From: Bacteroidota bacterium
GTDB lineage: Bacteria > Bacteroidota > Ignavibacteria > Kryptoniales > JAKASW01
Direction: 5' to 3'
NCBI GenBank assembly: GCA_021794075.1
Contig: JAJYRM010000006.1
Span: forward strand, 1 to 64,000
DNA length: 64,000 bases
Made by a program: the position numbers and the translations under genes. The notes under the pieces are model-generated. The model made no database searches, was not told the origin of the DNA, and saw only the letters and a list, made by a program, of their open reading frames with translations. This document shows positions 55,820 to 64,000 of this stretch, piece after piece (the first letter of the stretch is position 1; each line of letters starts with the position of its first letter).

Positions 55820-56380
55820 ATGATTCTTACCGATAAACGCATTCTTGAAGAGATAAAAAAAGGAAATATCGTGATCGACCCATTTGACAGAAAACATCTT
55901 GGGTCGAATTCATATGATGTGCATCTTGCCGACACGCTGGCGATATACAAGGACGATATCCTGGACGCGAGAAAGCATAACGAGATAACAATCTTCAAGA
56001 TGCACGACCACGACGGATTTCTCCTCCTCCCGGGGAGACTCTACCTCGCAGTCACGAAGGAGTACACGGAGACTCACGCTTTTGTCCCATTCCTGGAAGG
56101 TAAATCAAGCATCGGCCGGCTTGGAATCGATATTCACTCCACAGCAGGGAAGGGTGACATCGGCTATTGCAATACGTGGACGCTCGAGATAAGCGTTAAG
56201 CAGCCGGTTAAGATTTACCCTGGAATGCCAATCGGTCAGCTTATATACTTCGAGGTCAGCGGCGAAGTGCTCGTCCCTTACAACAGGAAGGGAAGCGCGA
56301 AGTACAACAAGAAGACCCGGCGCCCGGTTGAATCCATGATGTGGAAAAATTTCGACTCAAAACTCGCGGGTTCCAAATGA
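55820..56380 (+). CDS. dcd: dCTP deaminase
   Basis: 186 residues. Turns dCTP into dUTP (or dUMP in bifunctional members) for thymidylate supply. Family motifs: LTDKRILEEIKKGNIVIDPF, LGSNSYDVHLADTL, FLEGKSSIGRLGIDIHSTAG with the conserved Ser/Arg and the Glu of the active site, and GYCNTWTLEISV. Whether it also has dUTPase activity cannot be settled. It overlaps pyrF by four bases. Confidence 0.93.
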   Translation: MILTDKRILEEIKKGNIVIDPFDRKHLGSNSYDVHLADTLAIYKDDILDARKHNEITIFKMHDHDGFLLLPGRLYLAVTKEYTETHAFVPFLEGKSSIGRLGIDIHSTAGKGDIGYCNTWTLEISVKQPVKIYPGMPIGQLIYFEVSGEVLVPYNRKGSAKYNKKTRRPVESMMWKNFDSKLAGSK

Positions 56381-57171
56381 GCTTCGACAAACTTACTGCA
56401 TCGATAAAGAAACGCGACAGCAACCTTTGCATCGGACTCGATCCGGCGGTTGAGAAACTCCCTGAGTTCCTTTCGGAGTATGAAGACTCCGTCCTTGAAT
56501 TCAATACGAGAATAATTGAGGCCACCAGCGATGTTGCCTGCGCGTACAAGCTTAACACGGCATTTTACGAGTCACTTGGCGAGAACGGCTGGTCTACTTT
56601 CGGCGAGACTATCGCGCGTATACCTGACGACATCTACGTTATAGCCGATTGCAAACGCAGCGATGTCGGGAACAGCGCGAAGCAGTACGCCCAAACGTTT
56701 TTCGGATACTTCGAAGTCGACGCAGCGACTGTGAATCCTTACATGGGATATGATTCGCTCGAGCCGTTTCTCAGTTATAAAGGGAAGGACATCTTCGCAC
56801 TCGCGGTCACTTCCAATCGTGGCGCTGAGGATTTTCAGCTTCTGGAGTTCGGTGGGAGAAAGTTCTACGAGATCGTGCTCGGGAAGCTTTCCGAGTGGAA
56901 CACGAAAGGCAATATTGGCGCGGTGGTGGGCGCAACGCAGCGGGACCAACTCCTGGCCATAAGATCCGGATACAAGAACATGCCGCTTCTTGTCCCGGGC
57001 ATCGGGGCACAGGGAGGATCAGTCGATGCCGTTGCTGACGCCGTCGCCGCCGATGGCGCCCCGGTGATTGTGAACGTCAGCCGCGACATCATCTTCGCAG
57101 GCTCCGATGAAAAGTTCGCGGACAAGGTCAGGGAAAAAGCGTTTTACTACAACGCGCTTTTGAAGAAATAA
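56377..57171 (+). CDS. pyrF: Orotidine 5'-phosphate decarboxylase, subfamily 2
   Basis: 264 residues from ATG 56377 (ATGA overlap with dcd); the frame extends upstream inside dcd but conservation starts here. Makes UMP from OMP. The subfamily-2 signature is DSNLCIGLDPAVEKLPEFL; the catalytic lysine/aspartate tetrad lies in YVIADCKRSDVGNSAKQYA. VTVNPYMGYDSLEPFL (here ATVNPYMGYD) and VGATQRDQLLAIRS follow, with LVPGIGAQGGSVD as phosphate loop. Confidence 0.95.
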   Translation: MSFDKLTASIKKRDSNLCIGLDPAVEKLPEFLSEYEDSVLEFNTRIIEATSDVACAYKLNTAFYESLGENGWSTFGETIARIPDDIYVIADCKRSDVGNSAKQYAQTFFGYFEVDAATVNPYMGYDSLEPFLSYKGKDIFALAVTSNRGAEDFQLLEFGGRKFYEIVLGKLSEWNTKGNIGAVVGATQRDQLLAIRSGYKNMPLLVPGIGAQGGSVDAVADAVAADGAPVIVNVSRDIIFAGSDEKFADKVREKAFYYNALLKK

Positions 57172-57198
57172 GAATCGATTAAGAAAAAAGGCGGGAAG

Positions 57199-58674
57199 AT
57201 GTCACGGAGCTTTTCCGAGTTCCAGCTCAGGGAATTGTTCCGGAATCGGAAATTCGATTCGAGGCTGAAGACTGTCTCTGGGAAGGATGCCGAAATACTC
57301 CAAACGGGCGATCCCAATTCGGATACGGGTCCTGATTTCAAACATTCCCTCGTAAAAATTAACGGCATCACATACCGCGGTGATATTGAACTGCACCGAA
57401 TAAGCTCTGATTGGTTTGCTCACAACCACCACTTGGATCGCAATTACAATTCGGTCATTCTGCACGTGGTCATCGAATGCGACGATACTTCGGGCTGCGT
57501 CACGGAGGCGGGAAGAAAGATAGAAACCATTGAGCTCTCCAGGTATCTTTCCTCCGACGCGGTCGGCTTCCTCTCCGGCATCGAGACCGAAGAACGAATC
57601 GTCTCCCTGCGCTGCGCGGGTGAGAACCGCAAGCTCTCTGTTAGCTTCAAGCTCGATTTTCTAAGGCTTATGGGGGCGAGGCGCTTCATGTCAAAAGTGG
57701 GCAGGTTTGAGGAGAGGCTAAAAGATATCATCGATGAGAATCGTCCTGTGGTGTTCGAGGCGAAGCAGACGTACTTCAAGGACTTCGCTGATCTCAGGAT
57801 AGAACACAGGAAGTACGAAGGCGCGGAACTCAGGACCGAGAGTTATTGGGATCAGCTCCTTTACGAAGGCATACTGGAGGGGCTCGGGTACAGCAAGAAC
57901 GTTCTTCCGTTCAGGAAACTTGCGCGCAACGCGACGCTTGATTTTCTTCGGAGAAATTCGAGCGGCGACGAATTGAAGACTTACGCGATCCTCTTTCATG
58001 CGGCCGGGCTGCTACCTCAGTCAACCGGCGGCTTTGACCAGGAGTCTATCGATTATTGCGCTGGACTAAATGATGCCTGGCAGGCCGTCAGGAAAAATTA
58101 CAAACGGGAGTTCGTCGACAGGTCCGATTGGCTTTTCTTCAAGTTAAGGCCGCAAAACTTTCCGACGATACGCATAGCCGGCGCCGGGTGTATCCTCTCG
58201 GAGTGGATGATCGGACAATCCTTCGGCGTGATTATTGGGGAGGTTGCCGGAAACACCGATCGCGCTTTCGCTGAAGTCTGGCGTAAGAGACTTGTAGTCT
58301 CCGCTCACGACTTCTGGTCGAGGCATTACATCTTCGGTACTCCCGCGGCGGTTGGCGTCAGGATGCTCATCGGTGCGGGGCGCGCCGAAGAAATCTTGAT
58401 AAATACGGTCTTCCCACTTACTTACCTGCGCGGTCAAATATTCAGTGATTCTTATTTAAGTGAACAGGCAAAACGGATTTACGAAGATCATCCGCCGGTC
58501 ACCGACAACACTCTAACCCTTATTATTAAGGAAAATCTCTTTGGTGGTGATAACGTCATCGGTTCGGTGGATGCGCAACAAGGCGCGATCCACCTTTACC
58601 GAAATTTATGCTCGGAGCGGCGCTGTGAAAGATGCAAGATCTGGAAAGCTATCCACAGGAAGCCCGCGGCGTAA
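57199..58674 (+). CDS. DUF2851 family protein
   Basis: 491 residues of a family widespread in Bacteroidota. Seen: SEFQLRELFRNRKFDSRLKT, LQTGDPNSDTGPDFKHSLVK, YRGDIELHRISSDWFAHNHH and NYNSVILHVVIECDD. That N-terminal GDIE/H pattern looks nuclease-like (restriction-endonuclease fold), which is inference. It ends with a cysteine cluster CSERRCERCKIWK. Starts ATG 57199 after a GGCGGGAAG site. Function unknown. Confidence 0.88.
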   Translation: MSRSFSEFQLRELFRNRKFDSRLKTVSGKDAEILQTGDPNSDTGPDFKHSLVKINGITYRGDIELHRISSDWFAHNHHLDRNYNSVILHVVIECDDTSGCVTEAGRKIETIELSRYLSSDAVGFLSGIETEERIVSLRCAGENRKLSVSFKLDFLRLMGARRFMSKVGRFEERLKDIIDENRPVVFEAKQTYFKDFADLRIEHRKYEGAELRTESYWDQLLYEGILEGLGYSKNVLPFRKLARNATLDFLRRNSSGDELKTYAILFHAAGLLPQSTGGFDQESIDYCAGLNDAWQAVRKNYKREFVDRSDWLFFKLRPQNFPTIRIAGAGCILSEWMIGQSFGVIIGEVAGNTDRAFAEVWRKRLVVSAHDFWSRHYIFGTPAAVGVRMLIGAGRAEEILINTVFPLTYLRGQIFSDSYLSEQAKRIYEDHPPVTDNTLTLIIKENLFGGDNVIGSVDAQQGAIHLYRNLCSERRCERCKIWKAIHRKPAA

Positions 58675-58677
58675 GCG

Positions 58678-59430
58678 TTACTTTTTTTCCAGCTGCTGCA
58701 GCAGAGTGGCCGCTTCCGCCTTCAGGGAATCATCGTCCTCGTCACGCTTAGGGAGAGAAGGGATAACCGCGAGCTGTTCCTTCGCCTTGTCATACTCGTC
58801 GTCCCTTATGTAAGCTTTTGCCAGGTCGAGTCGGAACATGACGAATTCGGGATCAAGCGAAATAGCCTTCTTATAGAACTTGATGGCGTCTTTAAGGTTC
58901 CCCCACGCCAGGCCAAGGGGCCAGCGGAACATGAGCGGTTTTTCAGAGAGCTTGGCATGGGTTCTTCCGAGGACATAGTAGGCAATGGCATTATTTGGAT
59001 CGAGCGAGATCGCGCTCTCACAGTCGTTCCTGACCTGCTTGACGATCGAGCCGACGCTGAAAACCCCCTTGAAGAGGGCTATCTTTCCGCCTGCGACTGC
59101 CCTGTAAGTATATGCCATGGAGCTCTTTGGATCAGACTTCACCGCGCTGTCAGCATAGTCAAACGCTAGCTGATACACTTTTAGCTCGGCGTTTTTTTCC
59201 GTGTCTGTCGCGTGAGGCATGTGGTCCGCGATGTGTGTCTCAACCCGCGCGAGTCTCCACAGGACGCTGGCGTCGTGGGGGAACTCAGCGTCCGCCTTGA
59301 GTAGTATTTCGAGGGCCCCCTTGTTGTCGAATTTGTTGAACAGCTCGTCGCTTTGCTTGAGCATTTCCTGGGCAGAGGATGAAAAGGCGGCAATAAATAG
59401 CGCCGCAAAAGCCAGCAGTAAATATTTCAT
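58678..59430 (-). CDS. Secreted TPR-repeat protein
   Basis: 250 residues with a signal peptide (MKYLLLAFAALFIAAFSSSAQ). Tetratricopeptide helices follow: LFNKFDNKGALEILLKADAE, LAFDYADSAVKSDPKSSMAY, CESAISLDPNNAIAYYVLG and FYKKAISLDPEFVMFRLDLA. The C-terminus is charged. Periplasmic location likely. It converges with the DUF2851 gene, only three bases between the stops. Partner unknown. Confidence 0.85.
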   Translation of the reverse strand: MKYLLLAFAALFIAAFSSSAQEMLKQSDELFNKFDNKGALEILLKADAEFPHDASVLWRLARVETHIADHMPHATDTEKNAELKVYQLAFDYADSAVKSDPKSSMAYTYRAVAGGKIALFKGVFSVGSIVKQVRNDCESAISLDPNNAIAYYVLGRTHAKLSEKPLMFRWPLGLAWGNLKDAIKFYKKAISLDPEFVMFRLDLAKAYIRDDEYDKAKEQLAVIPSLPKRDEDDDSLKAEAATLLQQLEKK

Positions 59431-59457
59431 TCGGGCCTCCGTGCTTTTGTGCGCCGG

Positions 59458-60063
59458 TCAGTCGCCTAACTGTAGTCGCCTTATCTCGTCGCGGAGTTTT
59501 GCGGCTCTCTCGTAGTCTTCCCGGCTAATCGCGTCTGTCAGTTCCTTTTGAAGCTGTTCCATCTTGGCTTCTTTCGTGTATGCAGGCGAGCGCTCCCTGT
59601 TCTTCTTCGGTCTCTCGGCCTTGGATTCTACCTCGCTGTCTGTTTCATCCGGTGTCTCCGGAGTGGCAGCAGCTTCTTCCATGACCGTCTCCGCGACGTA
59701 GATTGGGGCGCCGAACCTGATCGCGATTGCTATCGCATCGCTCGGTCTTGCATCTATTTCGTGATTCAGAGAATTCCCTTCAACGTTGAGCCGCGCATAA
59801 AACGTACCGTCGCGGAGTTCGCTGATTAACACGTCGGAAAGCACGTTGCCCAGTGAATCGAGAACATTTTTCACGAGGTCGTGCGTCAGAGGCCTCGGCG
59901 GTTTGATTCCCTCAAGTTCCAGTGCGATCGCCTGGGCTTCGAACTGTCCGATTATTATCGGGAGTCTTCGCTCCCCTTCGGTCTCTTTCAATATCAGGGC
60001 GTATGCTCCCGGGCTCGACGGACTGGGGGAAAGCCCGAGAATATCTACCATCACCTTGTCCAA
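59458..60063 (-). CDS. Bifunctional nuclease-domain (BFN/DUF151) protein with C-terminal UVR motif
   Basis: 201 residues. BFN domain (1 to ~135): SPGAYALILKETEGERRLPI, IGQFEAQAIALELEGIKPPR PLTHDL (split), and HEIDARPSDAIAIAIRFGAP. An acidic linker (ETPDETDSEVESKAERPKKN) follows, then a UVR motif MEQLQKELTDAISREDYERA-AKLRDEIRRL as in UvrB/UvrC and ClpC. This arrangement is common in Bacteroidota and relatives. Biological role not settled in bacteria. Confidence 0.92.
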   Translation of the reverse strand: MDKVMVDILGLSPSPSSPGAYALILKETEGERRLPIIIGQFEAQAIALELEGIKPPRPLTHDLVKNVLDSLGNVLSDVLISELRDGTFYARLNVEGNSLNHEIDARPSDAIAIAIRFGAPIYVAETVMEEAAATPETPDETDSEVESKAERPKKNRERSPAYTKEAKMEQLQKELTDAISREDYERAAKLRDEIRRLQLGD

Positions 60064-60102
60064 ATAAAATTCTCCTTATTCATCGTCAATTTGCGGAATC
60101 GT

Positions 60103-61098
60103 TCAGTCTTTTCCAAGTGCCATTCTCAACTGCGCCGACATCTCCGGGATTATCTCAAACGCGTCTCCGACAATTCCGTAGTCCGCCACCTGGAAAATCG
60201 GAGCATCCTTGTCTTTGTTGATCGCGACTATGTGCTTTGAAGACGACATGCCGGCGAGATGTTGTATCGCGCCTGAGATCGCGACTGCGATATACAAGGA
60301 CGGGGACACTGTTTTTCCGGTTTGACCAACCTGATCGTCATGCGGTCTCCATCCAGCGTCGACTGCCGCCCTCGACGCGCCGACAGCGCCTCCCAGGAGG
60401 TCCGCCAGCTCTTCTATCATTTTGAAATTCTCAGGCCCGCCGAGTCCTCTGCCCCCTGACACGATAATGCTGGCCTCCGTCAAGTCGGGGCGTCCGGCCT
60501 TCGATATGGCGGTGTTCGTAACTCGGGAAGCAAAATCGGAATCATTCAAATCTACCGGCAATTTTTCCACCGAGGCAGCAGAGCCATTTACACTTGCAGG
60601 GCTGAACACATTCGGTCTGATAGTAATGACTTTCTTATGAGAAGTGATATTAACGTCGATTAGCGCTTTACCTGCGTAAACGGGCCGAGTCGCTAGTACA
60701 TTTCCGCCTTCGCCCTTGAGCGCGACGCAATCCGCGGCCAGTCCGGCCTTAAGCTTCGCGGCAACTCTTGGTGCAAGATCCTTCCCCATAGCGCTTGCCG
60801 GCAAGATTACGACATCAGCCGAAAGCGACTCCACCGCGGCGGCGATAACCTTTGCGTACGCCGTTGTCGAGTACATCCCTAATCTGTCATCATCGACTAC
60901 ATATGCCTTTTGCACGCCATACCCACCTAATCCGGGCGCGATTGCTCCGACACCTTTGCCGACGACCAACCCTAAGGCTTCGCCGCCGAGTTCAACAGCG
61001 AGCTTTGATGCTGCGTATGTCGCCTCAAACGCGACTTTCTTGAACTTCAAACCCGCCTGCGCTTCATGAGCCGCTTCCGCAAATGCCACGATCTTCAT
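60103..61098 (-). CDS. etfA: Electron transfer flavoprotein alpha subunit
   Basis: 331 residues. The C-terminal FAD domain is clear: [60 protein letters not shown] and [20 protein letters not shown]. With EtfB it carries electrons from acyl-CoA or other dehydrogenases to the quinone pool. It follows etfB by 15 bases in the same operon on the minus strand. Confidence 0.97.
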   Translation of the reverse strand: MKIVAFAEAAHEAQAGLKFKKVAFEATYAASKLAVELGGEALGLVVGKGVGAIAPGLGGYGVQKAYVVDDDRLGMYSTTAYAKVIAAAVESLSADVVILPASAMGKDLAPRVAAKLKAGLAADCVALKGEGGNVLATRPVYAGKALIDVNITSHKKVITIRPNVFSPASVNGSAASVEKLPVDLNDSDFASRVTNTAISKAGRPDLTEASIIVSGGRGLGGPENFKMIEELADLLGGAVGASRAAVDAGWRPHDDQVGQTGKTVSPSLYIAVAISGAIQHLAGMSSSKHIVAINKDKDAPIFQVADYGIVGDAFEIIPEMSAQLRMALGKD

Positions 61099-61113
61099 TA
61101 GATTTTCTCCTCT

Positions 61114-61866
61114 CTAAAAGATTTTAGCTTCTTCGTGAAGGAGCCTGACAAGTTCCGGCACTGCGGTTTTGTCGGTCCCGAGTATTTTGCCCTGCTCTTT
61201 CGGAGCGGGCTTTCTCATAGCAGTCACCTCTGTGAGCGACTCCACGGCGGAAGGCGTGATTTCCTGAATCGGCTTCGACTTCGCCGCCATTATTCCTTTC
61301 AAAGACGGATATCGCGGCTCGTTCAAACCCTTCTGAGCGCTTATCACGCAAGGGAGCGTGAGCTCTACTGTTTCTTTACCTCCCTCAATTTCTCTTTCGC
61401 AAACCACTTTCTTTGCACCAGCATCGACATCGAGTTTCACGACGACTGACGCTGATGGAAGTCCGAGCATTTCGGCAACCATCGTCCCTACTGCAGAATC
61501 GTCGTAATCTATGGACTGCTTCCCGAAAAAGATGATATCCGCGCCTGCGTCTTTCAGCGCGCCTGTGAGCATCGAAGCGACCGAATACGAATCTCCCGCG
61601 TTCTCTGCCTTTATGTGGATACCTTTGTCGCCGCCCATCGCGAGAGCTTTTCTAATCACTTCCTTATGGGAATCGTTTCCTGCTGAAACATAAGTGACTT
61701 CTCCGCCGAATTTGTCTTTCAACTGAAGAGCGGCCTCTACCGCGAATTCATCATACGGATTGAGAATAAGGTTGATCTCGGAGCGATCGATGGTTTTGCC
61801 ATCCTGACCGACTTTGACTCTCGTTTCCGTATCCGGGACCTGGTTGACACAAACGAATAGCTTCAT
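61114..61866 (-). CDS. etfB: Electron transfer flavoprotein beta subunit
   Basis: 250 residues. Start MKLFVCVNQVPDTETRVKVG, then LNPYDEFAVEAALQLKDKFG, VDAGAKKVVCEREIEGGKET, and the late recognition-loop region PRYPSLKGIMAAKSKPI. AGGTGACAAATG places a ribosome site before the start. Normal length for the non-bifurcating group; bifurcation cannot be decided by eye. Confidence 0.96.
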   Translation of the reverse strand: MKLFVCVNQVPDTETRVKVGQDGKTIDRSEINLILNPYDEFAVEAALQLKDKFGGEVTYVSAGNDSHKEVIRKALAMGGDKGIHIKAENAGDSYSVASMLTGALKDAGADIIFFGKQSIDYDDSAVGTMVAEMLGLPSASVVVKLDVDAGAKKVVCEREIEGGKETVELTLPCVISAQKGLNEPRYPSLKGIMAAKSKPIQEITPSAVESLTEVTAMRKPAPKEQGKILGTDKTAVPELVRLLHEEAKIF

Positions 61867-61951
61867 TTGTCACCTCTTTTGGATTTTGTGGTAAGTGTAG
61901 AAAAAGTTATGGCGGCAGGCGTAGAACTTCAAGGGAAGAGGCGTGTAATCG

Positions 61952-63031
61952 TTGATTGCGATCCTCCTCTTCGGTATATTTTTACAAATGCCTGGTGACG
62001 GCAAACGGAACTCGTACGAGTTTTTTGAAGAGAGACTTAGGAAGTCTCTAAGGGTGGATGCACGCTATTCCATCCTCGAATTCATTCCCGCCAAGGATTA
62101 TCTCTACATCTTCACCGATTCGCTCGCGAACGCGATGCATATTTCTCAAGTGTACCAGGATTTATCAATCCGTTTCAGAATCAAAATAGTTTTCCTTCCC
62201 GATAAGAGAGTCGGGTTGCAGACGAAGGGCGTTTGTCATGTCGGTGTGGCGCCCGTCAGGAGGTACGCTGCCTCAGCGAGCGAGCAAGTCACGCAGGTTC
62301 TCTATGGAGAGACTTTCGACACGCTTCAGATCGACCGAACATGGGTGAGGATCAGGCTCCACGCGGACGGTTACATCGGCTGGATCTCATCCGATCAGGC
62401 GACGCTCATGGATGACGACACGTTTTACGATTTTCAATTCCTGCCGAAGGTTTTCGTCGCGGGGGATGTTGTCCCACTTCGCGCCAAGCCGTCACCGCGT
62501 GCGGACATCTTACGTGAAGCAGTATATCCCGCAACGCTGAAAGTTGTGGGGGCTAAGGGCCGATTCCTATCAGTCAGAATGCCGGACGGCCTAGTCGCAT
62601 GGGTGGATAAGACCTCGACAAGCAATTCCATTGTGCGGCGGGAATTTTCCGTCAAAAACCTGCTCAATACCGCGAGAAGATTTCTAGGAGTGTCATATAT
62701 CTGGGGAGGGAGAAGCGCGAAAGGGTTTGATTGTTCAGGCTTTGTCCAGACGGTCTACAGGCTAAACGGAATAAGTCTGCCTCGGGATGCCGACATGCAG
62801 TTCAAAGCGGGAGAAGGGCTTGGCACGTCGATTAGGAAACTAAGAGCAGGTGATTTATTGTTTTTTTCATCGAATGGCAATAAAATAACCCATGTAGCGA
62901 TTTACACCGGAAAAAACGAGGAATTTATACATTCTTCCGGATTCGTTCGCGTTAACAGCTTCGACCGGAAGAGGAAAAATTTCAGCAATAAATTGTTATC
63001 AACTTTTGTGGGTGCGTGTAGAGTTGTCTAA
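61952..63031 (+). CDS. SH3-domain NlpC/P60 peptidoglycan hydrolase
   Basis: 359 residues. A short hydrophobic N-terminus (MIAILLFGIFLQM) follows TTG 61952, and a stop codon lies just before it, so the signal is brief. Two bacterial SH3-like segments follow (SEQVTQVLYGETFDTLQIDR ... GWISSDQA; FVAGDVVPLRAKPSPRADIL). The C-terminal NlpC/P60 domain has C261 in KGFDCSGFVQTVYR and H314 in KITHVAIYTG. It cuts cell-wall peptides, typically between D-Glu and the diamino acid. Confidence 0.9.
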   Translation: MIAILLFGIFLQMPGDGKRNSYEFFEERLRKSLRVDARYSILEFIPAKDYLYIFTDSLANAMHISQVYQDLSIRFRIKIVFLPDKRVGLQTKGVCHVGVAPVRRYAASASEQVTQVLYGETFDTLQIDRTWVRIRLHADGYIGWISSDQATLMDDDTFYDFQFLPKVFVAGDVVPLRAKPSPRADILREAVYPATLKVVGAKGRFLSVRMPDGLVAWVDKTSTSNSIVRREFSVKNLLNTARRFLGVSYIWGGRSAKGFDCSGFVQTVYRLNGISLPRDADMQFKAGEGLGTSIRKLRAGDLLFFSSNGNKITHVAIYTGKNEEFIHSSGFVRVNSFDRKRKNFSNKLLSTFVGACRVV

Positions 63032-63073
63032 CGAAAGTGAGGTGAAGTCGTCTTCAGTCTATATGAAAATGAA

Positions 63074-63601
63074 ATTGCTTTAGAGAGTCATGATCGAGTC
63101 TACGGAAAGGTTTTACTCCTCAACCAGAACTACGAACCGCTAACAATTTGTAGCTGGAAGAAAGCGGTAATCCTCCTTTATCTAGGAAAGGCGGAGCTGA
63201 TCGAACGGTACGACGGCAGAGTGTTGCGATCAGTATCGACATCCGTCCCGATGCCCAGTATTGTAAGGCTGTCAGTCTACTACAGGATCCCTCATAAACG
63301 GGTAATACTATCAAGGAAGAACATCCTCCGCCGGGATGGCAACAAATGCCAGTACTGTGGCAGGAGCGATACGATGCTGACAGTCGATCACATCATTCCC
63401 AGAACCCGCGGCGGTGAGGATACATGGGAAAACCTGGTCTGCGCGTGCATGAAGTGCAACAACAAGAAGGGCGATCGCACTCCTGAAGAGGCGGGCATGC
63501 ATCTTCTTACAATCCCCCGCAGGCCGAACCATGTGGCTTTTATCAGACATTTCGTCGGAAGGATCGACGAGAAGTGGAAGCCTTATCTTTTTATGAAGTA
63601 G
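63074..63601 (+). CDS. HNH endonuclease family protein, start codon uncertain
   Basis: The C-terminal part has the HNH core CQYCGRSDTMLTVDHIIPRT, then RGGEDTWENLVCACMKCNNK and GDRTPEEAGM. Upstream, from about 63110, the same frame reads VLLLNQNYEPLTICSWKKAV and LLYLGKAELIERYDGRVLRS. That is the normal N-terminal part of this family, so the gene is longer than the first GTG (63218) suggests. No ATG, GTG or TTG occurs in frame between the stop at 63038-63040 and 63218. ATT 63074 is given as a stand-in; a small frameshift near 63090 is the alternative. A DNA-repair or defence role is possible. Confidence 0.8.
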   Translation: MALESHDRVYGKVLLLNQNYEPLTICSWKKAVILLYLGKAELIERYDGRVLRSVSTSVPMPSIVRLSVYYRIPHKRVILSRKNILRRDGNKCQYCGRSDTMLTVDHIIPRTRGGEDTWENLVCACMKCNNKKGDRTPEEAGMHLLTIPRRPNHVAFIRHFVGRIDEKWKPYLFMK

Positions 63602-63732
63602 AAAATTTTCGTAAATTAGGCATTGCCTGCGGACCGCGCTATCTTGTTCCTCTGTTGAATTTCCGATTGGAGTTTAGCGGAAACCTCGTGAGATTCGTGG
63701 CGAAAAAAATTTCGTAACAATCATAAATCTAA

Positions 63733-64000
63733 ATGCCTAATAAGAAAATTATTTTGAGTGGGATGCGCCCAACCGGGAAACTGCATCTCGGACACTGGGC
63801 TGGTGCGCTCGAAAACTGGGTCGCGCTCCAAAACGAGGGGGGGTACTCAAATTATCACCTCATCGCGGATTATCACGCGATCACGACGAACCTCGATACT
63901 TCGCACATCCATGAATATTCGCTCAAGATGGTTCTCGATTGGCTGTCTGCAGGCATCGATCCCGACCACAGCCCGATATTCAGGCAGTCTCAGGTAAAAC
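63733..64000 (+). CDS. trpS: Tryptophanyl-tRNA synthetase, 3'-partial
   Basis: The first 89 codons of a class I synthetase. MPNKKIILSGMRPTGKLHLG is the family start, containing the HLGH (HIGH-type) signature, and YHLIADYHAIT with LDWLSAGIDPDHSPIFRQSQ follows. The window ends within the Rossmann domain, before KMSKS. ATG 63733 is preceded by an A/T-rich stretch with no strong ribosome site. Confidence 0.95.
   Translation, partial: MPNKKIILSGMRPTGKLHLGHWAGALENWVALQNEGGYSNYHLIADYHAITTNLDTSHIHEYSLKMVLDWLSAGIDPDHSPIFRQSQVK

Noticed and set aside
56341-56376. Upstream ATT/ATG-like extension of pyrF inside dcd
   Set aside because: Conservation begins at ATG 56377, which also gives the usual ATGA overlap.

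Overview
The window is about 64 kb of a bacterial chromosome. It probably comes from the Bacteroidota/Chlorobiota/Ignavibacteria side of the FCB group. Evidence for this is a secreted beta-propeller protein ending in a type IX secretion-type sorting domain (PNPFNPST...GVYLYRL), Omp85-type barrels, YbbR, DUF2851 and Ig-like lipoproteins, and a YajC/SecG/RodA gene content typical of that group. TTG and GTG starts are frequent and many genes overlap by 1-8 bases, so the genome is compact and organised in operons. No tRNA, rRNA or CRISPR array was seen.

Layout. 1-11.5 kb: end of an Omp85-like barrel gene, a UbiA-type prenyltransferase, a GT9-TPR fusion, a tiny lipoprotein, tsaD, trpA, chorismate mutase, mltG, an unknown membrane protein, ubiX and an Ig-like lipoprotein. 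11.6-21.7 kb: a small outer-membrane protein, DUF72, a helical-repeat protein, queF-yhhQ, secG, a REC-histidine kinase, a POTRA-barrel protein, rsmE and PEP carboxylase. 21.8-26.8 kb: a GT-C type membrane glycosyltransferase (minus strand), then a two-gene sugar unit, a sodium:solute symporter plus a GH130 4-O-beta-mannosylglucose phosphorylase, closed by a strong terminator.

26.8-34.3 kb is the accessory part. It holds a PaeR7I/XhoI-like endonuclease and an overlapping DNA methyltransferase, an unknown 215-aa protein and a GC-rich SAM methyltransferase. Each unit begins 40-70 bp after a GTTRRRY heptamer. The restriction-modification pair is followed at once by a 132-bp imperfect palindrome with the full architecture of an integron attC site (GCCTAAC ... 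GTTAAAC, with complementary inner boxes and a 14-bp perfect inner stem). A diverged partial copy lies about 0.9 kb downstream. I read this as a short array of integron gene cassettes without an integrase in view. It is the most unusual structure in the window. The T9SS beta-propeller gene, a cupin and repeat-rich non-coding DNA follow.

34.3-48 kb: purK-purE (minus strand; the PurE is a tandem two-domain form), an amidohydrolase, a small Ig-like protein, tgt-yajC-ribBA, greA behind a strongly structured leader, a CYTH protein, an anti-sigma-like membrane protein, dusB, long-form hisG and ybbR. 48-64 kb: purN-purH, the rod-shape operon mreBCD-mrdA-rodA, then dcd-pyrF, DUF2851, a TPR lipoprotein-like protein, a bifunctional nuclease with UVR motif, etfB-etfA, an SH3-NlpC/P60 hydrolase, an HNH endonuclease without a normal start codon, and the first 89 codons of trpS.

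Together the core genes cover purine and pyrimidine synthesis, queuosine modification (queF, yhhQ, tgt), aromatic amino acids, quinone-type prenyl chemistry (ubiA-like, ubiX, possibly a futalosine-type deaminase), cell-wall elongation and protein export. Product calls rest on reading motifs by eye; no database search was run.
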